Below are positions 55,258 to 64,000 of a stretch of 64,000 nt of DNA, piece by piece. The stretch covers positions 1,178,001-1,242,000 of the forward strand of contig JARGSG010000207.1 of assembly GCA_030374805.1 (NCBI GenBank), in the 5' to 3' direction. A program made the position numbers and the translations under genes. Below the pieces are notes generated by a model. It was given only the letters and a program-made list of their open reading frames with translations. It made no database searches and was not told the DNA's origin. Each line of letters starts with the position of its first letter. Positions within the stretch are counted from its first letter, which is position 1. The stretch is from Gracilaria gracilis (Eukaryota; Rhodophyta; Florideophyceae; Gracilariales; Gracilariaceae).

Positions 55258-55904
55258 TAGTTTTCTTGGGCTTCCGCCTGCGGCGGCTGCTCAGGCTCCT
55301 CCACAACGAGGGCTTGGGTTCCTCGCTGAGGGTTTTCCACGTGAGTGGTGTTTGGAACGTACGCCTGCTGGGCGGGGGCAACCGACTTCATCGGAGCGGA
55401 CCGCGCAGGCGGGAGAGCATGCGAAAGGTCCAGCTTCGCGCGCAAGTACGATGCGATGGGCAATGTGTGCTTCTCATCTGGGGTCAGGGCTTCGTAGTTC
55501 GACACTACTTTAGCCATTTACCTCAGTGAGAGGAGGCACTGTGTCGATGTGTGACCGTGCGTGTAGCACAGGTGAGATATCAGTCGCAACAGTCCTGCTG
55601 GCAGGTTATCCTTCCGAATACCGGTGAAACCAACCACAGGGCGTGGGTCCCTCCACCCAGGCCGTTCAAAACGGGTACCTCCATTCGAATATGGGATTGA
55701 AGGCGCCGTCACACGACGGTTGTCCGCGTACAGCGCTGGGTCTGCCAGCACTGTATCGAACGTGGTCTCCGTCGTTGACGGGAGTTCCGTAGTCGGTACG
55801 GAGAGGACTTCGCCGTGCGCCAACTGCACGTTTTCATATCCCTGTTGACAGTGTTCAGCCGCTACCAGCGAAAGCGATGGGGAGCGGTCCTCCATCACCA
55901 GCAC
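55257..55904 (-). pseudogene. Gypsy-2 gag C-terminus / gag-pro linker
   Basis: Frame shared by 55,904-55,518 and 55,517-55,257, parted by a TAA. Contains a half zinc knuckle (LCYTHGHTSTQC; the first Cys is missing) and a Pro/Gln-rich end. It is the continuation of gag by a one-base frame change near 55,900. Confidence 0.6.
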
Positions 55905-57427
55905 TTTCGCGGACTTCGACCTCGAATGAGGAACCGAGCATGTACTGTATCACCCTCCGCGCGTGCGGCTTGGACCAACTCGAGGTAAGTAATCCTCGGC
56001 TTGTCCTCCCGACGTCGGGCAACGAGTGACTTGATGGCTGGGCTCAGCCCATCGATGAACATTGTACAACGTTCCCCAGTGGGGTAGACATTACCACAGC
56101 GGTGGAAAGCCTTGTTAAAGCGTACCGAATAATCGGTTTCAACCTCGTCGGGGCGCTGACGTGTATCCCTCAAAGCGATGATCGCGGACTGAATGGCGTC
56201 ATTTGTCGCGTACGACCTCAAGAGGTATTGGACGGCTTCGGGCCAGCACGTCACCCCTCCTTCGGAGGCTCTGGTGGAACCTCTTACAGAGTGATACTGG
56301 TCTTCGGCCACCCCCCGAAAAAAATTCGGCAGCGCCACGTAGGCTTGTCCTTCATTCATCCCGAGTATATCGGCTTCCGCGACAAAGCGGGCAAGAAAAT
56401 CTAGCACCAGGATTGGGTCGTCTCCAGAAAAAGTCTGGTTTCGGAGTGAGAGCTGCATTCGCTTGATGCAATCCTTCACTCTTCCCGTTCCACGAGGTGT
56501 ACGCTCCAGTGAGGAGTCTTCCAACCGATAGTATCGGTACGAAAGTAACTTGCGATACATCCTATTCGTAGGTTTCAATTCCTGGAGTCCGGAGTGTCTT
56601 CTACTCTTCGTACGGGAGCAGATCGCCCCCTCGGAGGCAGAAGACCGCTTTGAGCGGGAAGAACGCCCGCGGCGACCATCCTCCGACTCGGAGTCTGAAG
56701 AAGTAGACCCATCCGAGTGACTCGGGTTGGAATCCGACGAGGTCGGTGTATCCGAATGATCGTTGTAGGGTTTGTAATTTCGCCTACGGCGGCCTTTGCC
56801 TGTTCTAGCGCGCTGGTCGCGTTGTGACACGGCAACAACCGGATCATCCGGAGAGTCTTTATCCATTATTATGGTTTGCTCCAACGTCTCCAGACGGGCA
56901 CGGACGCGATTGAATCACTCCTCAATCCCTTCAACGAAGGCGGTGGGCAAACCCAAACACTCCAACATTTTGTTGAAATCAGACCGCAATACGTGGAGGT
57001 CTTCAGCAACATTCTTTGCAGAGGTACTCTCGACCACCTCACGGAGGGCTCGAAATTCCCCTACAAGGGCATTATGGGCGGCACGCAAGGTGCGTAACTC
57101 GTCCTCCAGGGAAGTCCCCTGGGAGGTGTTGGCGACCTCCTGACGGGGCTGTATTGCCGCGGCAGCGGAAGTTGATTGGGGCACAGGCGGTGCACCAGCA
57201 ACGGCCGTAGCGGGGCCAGCTCCACCTCTGGAGTTGGCCAACGGAGGCAACGGAAGGTCCCCGGGTTCCCGGTGTCGGCTCGAAGTCCGAGAGGAAACCT
57301 TCGCGGCGAGGGTTGAACCAGCCCGAATCGGGATATTGGAAATCACCGGATCAGCGGGAACATCCCCACCATCGTGGGAGTGGCTGCGGGTAACTGCCGG
57401 CTCCGCACGAGATGGCTTCCGAGACAT
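55895..57427 (-). pseudogene. Gypsy-2 gag (capsid), one stop
   Basis: ATG at 57,427 (MSRKPSR); the frame is interrupted by a TGA at 56,915 and runs to 55,895, about 510 codons. First part: Pro/Ala-rich then a coiled coil (LEDELRTLRAAHNALVGEFRAL). Second part: Arg/Ser-rich basic region, then a Retrotrans_gag capsid core (FSGDDPILVLDFLARFV, YLLRSYATNDAIQSA, ETDYSVRFNKAFHRCG). Makes the particle shell. Confidence 0.75.
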
Positions 57428-57516
57428 CGGTAAGAAACGTTCAACGGGAGAAACACGGAATCTTCCAGAAAAGTAGATAAGTCACCTCAAAGAGGGAAAG
57501 CAACACACCAACAATC

Positions 57517-57534
57517 TTCTAAGTCGGGAGACCA
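57517..57534 (-). promoter_or_regulatory. Gypsy-2 primer binding site
   Basis: On the minus strand, 3 bases after the 5' LTR comes TGGTCTCCCGACTTAGAA. Its complement ends in ...GGGAGACCA, with a TTCTAAGTC T-loop-like part, as at the 3' end of a tRNA carrying CCA. Which tRNA is not determined. Confidence 0.75.
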
Positions 57535-57537
57535 GTT

Positions 57538-58328
57538 TGTAGTACAATGTTCCAATGGGGAAAGAACCACGAAGACGTTCGGGATCTTCCTCACACGAGG
57601 TAGAACAGCAAGCAGAACCCTTCCAGGGATGACACGGCTAAGTCGGGGTGTAAGGCTGAGGTCACCCTTCACGACGAGCGTAGGAAGGTGAGACAAGAAG
57701 GTATTCCGCGTGAGCGGCGTGTGTGTGTTATCCACCAAGGAGGCGAAGTGTCCACAGTGTGGCGAGTGCGACGCGGTGTCAGCACAGGCTGCGAGTGGCG
57801 GAGTAACCACCCGAAAGCAAGGGGAAAAAGGGAAAGGAAAGGAAAAGGGGAGTCCACAAAATGTGGTTAAGGATACGGCAAAGCCGGTGGAAACCTTATA
57901 CAAGGGCGAACGCGACAGGGATTGGTAAATACTCCCAATTGTGGGTTCTTTTAGGGGATGCAGAGAGGTTAGACAGTCCGTAGGCTACGGGATATCTCTC
58001 CAAGGAGGAGTTGAGTACCGCCGAAGGCGAAGCAGTCTAGAGCCAAAACCCTGGTTGCGGGAGGTTTACTGGGTGCGACGGCAGAGTTGCCGGCGCACTA
58101 AGTAGTGTAGCTCGCCTCCCGTACTGTACGGCAAATACAATAATAATCTAGAATACCCCCATAAAGAGTGCAGAATTACCAGCCATGCTGTGCCAACCTC
58201 CTGGACCCTGCCGTGTCCCACGTGTCCCATCCACCAAAGTGGCCATCGTATGTAGTCATAATTAACCCAGCCGACATGTCGGAAATAACTAAGTCATGGG
58301 AATCCTTCAAGGAGGCCGTTGCACTTCA
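57538..58328 (-). repeat. Gypsy-2 5' LTR
   Basis: 791 bp, same length as the 3' LTR, nearly identical; starts TGTAGTACAA, ends TTGCACTTCA. Confidence 0.95.
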
Positions 58329-58333
58329 GATAA
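58329..58333. repeat. GATAA target duplication of gypsy-2, right
   Basis: Pairs with 46,587-46,591. Confidence 0.95.
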
Positions 58334-59018
58334 CTTCCCATAAAGTTCATTCTTCTTTAATATTTCAAATACTGTTCGTAGGTGTCTTAGATGCTCTTCT
58401 TTCGTCTTACTATAAACGAGTATATCGTCTAAGTAAACAAGTACGTATTCATTCAAATATTCTCTTAATACGATATTCATATAGGTCTGAAAACATCCTG
58501 GGGCTTCAGTGAGTCCAAAGGGTGTCATTAGATATTCGAATTGTCCGTATCTTGTACGAAAAGCAGTTTTTTCGGTCACCTTCTCTGACCTTTATTTGAT
58601 TACATCCGGATCGCTAATCAAGTTCAGAAAAGTACTTTGCACCATTTACTTGGTCCCATACTTCATCGATTCTGGGTAGGCATCTTAGCACTTCACCTTT
58701 CTTTCAGATCGATTCTCATTTTTACTTCTCGATCTGGTGGTGATCGTCTTGGTAACTCATGAGTAAAAACGTCTTGATACTCAATAACTTTTGTAATTGG
58801 ATATCCACTTCTTCATTTTGTTTTGTACTTTTCGGATCAATTTTCTCCCTATATGGTTCGATAATAATATGGTATACTATCTTCATTTACTTTCTTACAA
58901 GTCTTACGAATTGCTTACTGGTAAGTAGGAACATAGGCCGGAATGATGAGCCATACCTACAAGTTTCTGCGTCCAGAGTGATGAATTTTTCCCCAACCTT
59001 GACGAGCATTTTGTTCAA
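58334..59018 (-). pseudogene. Gypsy-1 RT N-terminal part
   Basis: The clear portion is 58,579-58,334: TEKTAFRTRYGQFEYLMTPFG, CFQTYMNIVLREYL, YVLVYLDDILVYS (YLDD catalytic pair) up to KKNELYGKL at the gypsy-2 insertion. Further upstream, frames with stops read a decayed RT start (VWDQVNGAKYFSELD). Confidence 0.85.
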
Positions 59019-59393
59019 TTACCAATCAATAAGTGGATTTATATCTGATAACCATGACTTGCCTAGGATTACGTCAAAAGAAATCATATCCACTACGTAT
59101 GGTTTAATATCGGAACATAGCTGGCCAAATCTTAGAGAAAATTCATTCAAACTGATGCCCATTGGGACAGGAGTTCCATCCCACAATTCAGCTTGTAGCT
59201 CAGACTTATTTATTTGCAGATTCAATTTTTCTGCGAACTCTTTAGAGATGACAATCTCTTCACGACCACTATCCACTAGGATATTGCATGCGTGTGGTAC
59301 ATGAGTATCCATTTTTCCTTTACACACCGACATAGGTGATTTTTTAGATCTTTTCTTCCAAAACAGGAGAAAAGTACGTATTGTAATATGCAA
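59019..59393 (-). CDS. Gypsy-1 protease region
   Basis: Frame with NILVDSGREEIVISKEFAEKL (Asp-Ser-Gly active site), LRFGQLCSDIKPYVVDMISF, DVILGKSWLSDINPLIDW: a typical gypsy aspartic protease just before RT. Confidence 0.75.
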   Translation of the reverse strand: MHITIRTFLLFWKKRSKKSPMSVCKGKMDTHVPHACNILVDSGREEIVISKEFAEKLNLQINKSELQAELWDGTPVPMGISLNEFSLRFGQLCSDIKPYVVDMISFDVILGKSWLSDINPLIDW

Positions 59394-60153
59394 AGGCTTC
59401 CTTACACAACAGGTTGCACAAGTGGCAAGGTATCATCAACTGGTCCACGTTTTCCTCGAGTACCAAGTGGCGAGCGGCGCAAAAGCCTGATTGGCTGACT
59501 AGTGACCGAATATGATTGGCCGAACAGTTGTGATCTGTCCACGACACAGTGGGTGACTTGTGACGGTGACAGTCACGACAGAGATCATGCGCACGCGGCG
59601 TCACAGTATCACGGGGCAGGCCAATGCGTCCAATCGGCTTACACTCAGCGCTTGACTTGTTTACAGTTCGAAGTATCCTGTCAAGTCCGATATTTGCAGG
59701 GTTACCTGGCAATAGATGGCGAGTGGTCAGCAGTACGTAAGTATCCCCATCAGTTGGTAAGTAATCGATCTGATTCTCCAATAACCTCGGTTGCCTGATA
59801 GGCCTCGGAAGCTTATGAAACTTCGACTTTGTGATCGTGCCACCTGTAAACGTGGACAGTGACATTTTAGAGCCCACAGGTGCCGGCTCCTGATTGGGTG
59901 AATAGGAATGATCAGAAATTGTCTCAACGGCAGGAATCTGATCTCAACTTGTTGACGTGTGATTGGTGTCGACATGCGGACGTGGCGACTTTTTATTAAT
60001 TTTCCCAACAGAGCCTTCTTTGCTACTATTCAGCGATTGACGTGTTCCACTTGCAACTTTTTTATTTGTTGTTTCTTTTTTCTCGGTGTCGACGTGGACA
60101 GACTTGTGACTACTGGCAACGTTGCCAGATTTAATGTCAGCAATAAAATTCAC
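59344..60153 (-). pseudogene. Gypsy-1 gag region, degenerate
   Basis: Frames 60,153-59,944, 60,008-59,727 and 59,877-59,344 cover the space between the 5' LTR and protease. The last holds Cys/His pairs (CRDCHRHKS, CHLCNLLC) that could be zinc-binding gag elements. No clear capsid domain. Confidence 0.4.
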
Positions 60154-60190
60154 AGTAGAAGGTTAGTACTGTGAAGCGATGCTACTGAAT

Positions 60191-60597
60191 TGTAGCAGTT
60201 CAATTTTTTTCAGAATGTTTATGTTTTTTTCTTACTATTTAAAGTTTTTTACAAAGGAAAAGTTGTTTAATAAAATATAATTTATTTTATAACTTTTTGT
60301 AAAGAACGTTTTTGTCGGGGGCGGCACATGTAGGCTCTTTTTCTCGCTCTGCGATTGGAGCGAGAAGACGGAAGAGAGTGAAGTGCTCTGTCAGGACAGT
60401 TTATATAGACTTTTTGAAATAAAGGTAGAAGCATTGTAGCTAGATAAAGGCTCCCACTAGTATAGTCCAACGATAAAATGTAGCAATGATTCCATCAATG
60501 AATTCCACGCCAGATTCCACGACTGCATTTGAACCATATAATAACATAATAATTTGGGACGAAGTCCCCTACATATGTCGCATACACATTCATAACA
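60191..60597 (-). repeat. Gypsy-1 5' LTR
   Basis: 407 bp, TGTAGCAGTT to CATAACA; about 80-85% alike to 43,434-43,841 by eye. CCACT follows. Confidence 0.85.
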
Positions 60598-61348
60598 CCA
60601 CTGAGGCTACGCGAACGTGGTGCAGTGCGTGGAAGATGGACTATGCCAGATTAGCGTTTTCAAAAAAATATCTTCCGTTGCCAGACTTGCTAGTGTCTAT
60701 CGGACCAACCCACTGACTTCATATGAGCTCAGCTCGTTGAGAGAGTAAAATGAAGCAAAAAATTACATTTCAGGCCTATAATGCGGACTTTTCAAATTTT
60801 GAAAGTTGAAAAGTCCTTGAACAGTCGTTTAAGTAGTTCTCTGTGCAAAAAAACCGCCAGTAATCACATCTCAGTGGATAAGATGTCCAACGTGAGCAAA
60901 TCCAACCTTATTTCAAACCTCGCTGAGTTTATTAAAACTCAAAAACTCCTTACGAAGCTCAACTAATTCTAGTAATATGTTAACACCCAGAACGTGTTAT
61001 ACACCCACTTTGACAACAGAGAAAAACAAGGTGACATCGGTTAAAAAGGCAATTTCGTCAAAGTGTAAACATTATCTGGCATGTTCTACAACGCGAATTG
61101 AATTAGTAGGGGGCTTAAAGCTTATAAATTCTTGTTGAAAATGTGGTTCTTTATGTGTTTTTATTCAATATCAGCGCTTGTTTACTTATATTTTGACTTA
61201 GTTGTTGACAGCAGATGTGCTTCTATTACTTCTTAACACCATGACGTTACTCAATATGGTTCTTAAAGCAGTTCCTTCCGGTACCAGTGTGACATAAATA
61301 CACTTCACATTTCAAAGATGTGTAATTCAGAACATAAAAACTTAGACT
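60598..61348. other. Intergenic, AT-rich, no gene seen
   Basis: Only short frames without protein character. A small inverted repeat, GGACTTTTCAA ... TTGAAAAGTCC, lies at 60,784-60,814. The first bases continue the sequence interrupted by gypsy-1 at 43,433. Confidence 0.5.
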
Positions 61349-62906
61349 TTATGCTATACTCCCTTTGCACACTTTGCCTCGTCCTTGATATGACGACTTC
61401 GTAATCATTGCGTCCTTAGTTTTTCTCTTGCGATTATTCTGCATAAGATGCACACCAGTTCCTGCAGGTCTCGTAATATCATCTTCTACTTCCATTTGTT
61501 CTTCATCTCGAGTAATCCAAGAGGTATGGTCCCACGTATTTTTTAGAAGCTCGTCAGCCAGCTTGGAATAAAAGTTATATGGAGATAATAACTTTAGCAT
61601 ACCATTACCAGCCTTGTATAGCATCCATGCATCAATCATAAAAATGGATAATAAAGACGAATTCACACGGAGCGACCAATCCTTGACCTCGATTTTCTTC
61701 TCCAGTTTTAGGTCATCTTGTCGGCATCTGGTGTGTCTGTCAATCATTGAACATGTCTTTTAGTATTCCTCACAAACCTGTGGAATCGGAACTTCTAGCT
61801 CAACTTTTCTTGAAATGCTTTCCTGTCTTCTCCATCTTTGTCGGATGAATGGGTTTCCAGGGTTAACAGTGTTGCATGTTGATATAAAATACCTTCTTTC
61901 TCTATCGACCCACATTACCGCCATTAGATCCGTATTCAAACCGTTCCCCTTCGAAACCATTGAAACTGAATCTCCATGATTCTCTAAAGTCTTCTCTGAT
62001 AAATGCTTCATACGATATTGACGCGTTGCGTTTTTGAAAACCCCAGTAAACCGCAGTCCTTCTTACAAAAGTGCATTAGCTGTTTTCACAGATGCAAAGA
62101 AAAAGAATCTGCACAAACATGTCGTCCAGACCCAAACCAGGGCTGGATTAATCGAAGTAAAATCGCAGTTCCATGAGTATGTTCTGTATCAAAATCCTGA
62201 TCAGGGGCTTCAGATCCTATATTGAACCAAATATTTAGCATGATGTCACTTCTTCCGCAGCAAACGGTTTTCATTTCTAAACCGTTTCTGGTTTTCGATC
62301 CAGTGCGGTATAATGCCCTACATCAATCCAGTCTCCCCCAAGACCAAACCAGCGTGAAATACTCTCATCGACTCATAAAGCATGTGAAGGTGTCACGAGA
62401 GAACGGCGGTGATCATTGATGGCTTTCACGAAATCAGTGACTAATTCCAGCGAGCCGTGCATTAATCCTCTTGAGCAGCGTTACCACTGAAAGAAATACA
62501 ACGCCTTAGAGTTTCAAACCTATTTCGTGACATTGCTTCACCAATCACAGGCTGAGATATATATATCTCGAGGCTGGTTTTGAACCCCATAAATCTCTTC
62601 TATGGGAAAACTCGAACCTTCTTATTATAAAACCATGACGCCAAAAAACCTTAAAAGCTCTCCACCACTGGTCGAAGAGACGCCATCTTTTTCCAAGTCC
62701 TTGTTCGGCTTCTCCACAATAGTCTTCAGATGGCCAATGAGGAACATCCATAGAAAAGAGTCAATAAATGTCATCGTACTTGGGCAATGACGTGGTGAGA
62801 TGAAATCTCCGGCTGGGCCAATGACTTTCCACGGCTGCAATTGATTGCATCCATTGATTGGGCTACAAATTGTCTCCGTGTTCCACGCAAGATCATGAAC
62901 AGTCAC
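61349..62906 (-). pseudogene. piggyBac-like transposase relic
   Basis: From 62,906: ELLRFFGVMVL followed by TRFEFSHRRDLWGSKPASRY, near 62,230 HGTAILLRLIQPWFGSGRHVCADS (first catalytic Asp region), then NTDLMAVMWVDRERRYFISTC (about 61,930) and DRHTRCRQDDLKLEKKIEVKDW (about 61,740). This order is that of the piggyBac DDD transposase (DDE_Tnp_1_7). Many stops and frameshifts; the Cys-rich C-terminal finger and TTAA-flanked termini were not found. It would cut and insert piggyBac elements at TTAA. Confidence 0.8.
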
Positions 62907-64000
62907 TGACTAGTCGGAAGGTGTGGATGGTAATACTGGATCAACCTCCTGCAAAATTTGCACTTGTGCTCCTTCATTCGGCTGATTGTCAATGTTCTAG
63001 GCCGTTAACGGTTGTACAACTGCTATGTCAACATTTTCAGTTGGTGGAATGTTAAGGAGACCAACACCAACCTTTACACTGCAAAGAGGAAGAGTACACT
63101 CTTTTTAACGGTTTGGAGGTCAAACAGAATAGTGAGAAATGTGCAGTCTCGGCCGTTGACAAGTCAAATGTCAACTTTTGTCACTGTTTCGGGGACAGTT
63201 TTCGATTTCCAAAGAGATGCAAAGCAGCGTTTGCTTTCCGACCCACAAACTACGAGGCGTGCACGACTGTGGAATTTGTTCCCTGCTGTACGGCGAGGGT
63301 CTGTTGATGGCGCCTTTGAATGAATATTGTGTTGACGTTTGCAAAAGAGTGTTCCGGTTTGGTCGCTATGTACATGTGATGGGCGAGTTTGGTTGACGCC
63401 ATCAAAGGGGGGACGACGGTTATAAGGAGAAAGTTTTATTTCTTGAAAAATTGAAAACTTTTACTAAAAATTTATGTGAGTGAAAACTGACCTCATATGA
63501 GGTCAGTTGTCAAATGGACACTAGAAGGTAGCGGGCTCGGTAAATACGCAGCTTGGCAACTCCCGCGCGCTGTCTTTCGTCTTACGTCGTCCACCGACTT
63601 TTTTTCATCCCCGGCAAGCAACCTCCTCTTCTTTCTCCAAACTTGCTTTCTTGCGCTTTGCAATCCCTTTGTTACTAGAATATTTCATCAAAAGGTAATA
63701 TAATTTGTGCCTTTCCAGTCCTTAAAACATTGAAAAAATTAATAACTACAACTCCACACCCCTTTCATACGCCGTCTTCACGACCGAGTGTTCGTAGCCA
63801 TTTGAAATCGATCAAGGAGCAATGTTGGAACTGTTCGGGAAGCATATCGCTTATTGGGTGAAACACATGGGTGGAATTGACATTTCTTCCTTTCAGACCT
63901 ACCAGTTAAAATTGACCGAGTCCTTGGATAATCCAAAGAATCACGACGAAGTTCCGTATGACTCTTGGTCAATTCGCGCCATAAATTGAAACCGACGACG
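62907..64000. other. Unassigned region
   Basis: No gene recognised on either strand. A 20-bp perfect palindrome (CTGACCTCATATGAGGTCAG) is at 63,488-63,507. Short overlapping frames at 63,012-63,396 share one stretch in three frames and look non-coding. Confidence 0.45.

Larger units (their letters stand above)
46592..58328 (-). mobile_element. Gypsy-2: 11.7-kb Ty3/gypsy chromovirus-like retrotransposon
   Basis: Two 791-bp LTRs, GATAA duplications, a primer binding site, a purine tract and gag-protease-RT-RNaseH-integrase-chromodomain on the minus strand, plus a long ORF on the other strand near the 3' LTR. The LTRs show few differences, so insertion is recent relative to gypsy-1. The copy is defective (stops, frameshifts, mutated catalytic residues, MITE insertion). 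Confidence 0.95.
43434..60597 (-). mobile_element. Gypsy-1: Ty3/gypsy retrotransposon, interrupted by gypsy-2
   Basis: LTRs at 43,434-43,841 and 60,191-60,597 flank minus-strand gag, protease, RT, RNase H and integrase in gypsy order. CCACT occurs on both outer sides (43,429-43,433 and 60,598-60,602). Without gypsy-2 and its duplication, the element is about 5.4 kb. The LTRs differ at many positions, so it is old, and its frames have several stops. A clear tRNA primer site next to the 5' LTR was not found. Confidence 0.9.

Noticed and set aside
63012..63396. Three overlapping short ORFs
   Set aside because: The same bases are open in three frames with no protein character in any.

Overview
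The window is eukaryotic nuclear DNA that is almost entirely transposable elements (TEs), nested and at different stages of decay. Evidence: two Ty3/gypsy elements with LTRs and 5-bp target site duplications (TSDs), a Ty1/copia element, PIF/Harbinger and piggyBac transposase relics, a large TIR DNA transposon family, a SET domain, a chromodomain, and no bacterial-style operon or RNA gene. The copia element resembles the GalEa-type lineage known from red algae, so a red alga is my best guess, but only a guess. No functional host gene can be shown. Several start positions quoted are GTG/TTG or simply the first open codon, because the decayed genes lack a clear ATG.

Layout. 1-467: terminus of a giant-family element (E0) that runs off the left edge. 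1.5-2.4 kb: Harbinger transposase relic. 2.5-5.0 kb: broken DEAD-box helicase. 4.9-6.2 kb: degenerate coding with an internal duplication. 6.4-7.7 kb: broken SANT/Myb-like gene (minus). 8.7-13.25 kb: degenerate copia element. 13.25-14.175 and 42.03-42.60 kb: two halves of one minus-strand gene, split by element E1 (TA TSD). E1 (14,176-42,030) is itself split by a newer, oppositely oriented copy, E2 (14,631-33,746, 19,116 bp, CA TSD). 43,434-60,597: gypsy-1 (CCACT TSD), interrupted in its reverse transcriptase by gypsy-2 (46,592-58,328, GATAA TSD), which carries a 291-bp MITE (GAA TSD). 61.3-62.9 kb: piggyBac relic. The rest is unassigned.

The most interesting object is E2. Its termini begin CGTCGGTGTT or CGCCGGTGTT, continue with GAATGCTAGTTT, and carry arrays of AACTAGC motifs. 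Inside are a Plavaka/CACTA-like DDE transposase, a coiled-coil protein of unknown role, a minus-strand reading frame joining a novel N-terminal region, a beta-class DNA N6-adenine methyltransferase (motif DPPY) and a SET histone-methyltransferase domain, a plus-strand frame joining a ParB-like domain to a double-stranded beta-helix dioxygenase-like domain, a reductase-like gene (Y) and a membrane/coiled-coil gene (Z). The cargo could write chromatin and DNA marks on the element or its host. E2 genes carry scattered stops and frameshifts, so this copy is probably inactive or the sequence contains errors. E1 is an internally deleted relative that keeps only the transposase relic, Y and Z, with a cluster of about 75-bp palindromic hairpins in place of the missing genes.

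The order of events can be read from the nesting: E1 entered the minus-strand gene, E2 then entered E1; independently, gypsy-1 inserted, gypsy-2 entered gypsy-1, and the MITE entered gypsy-2.
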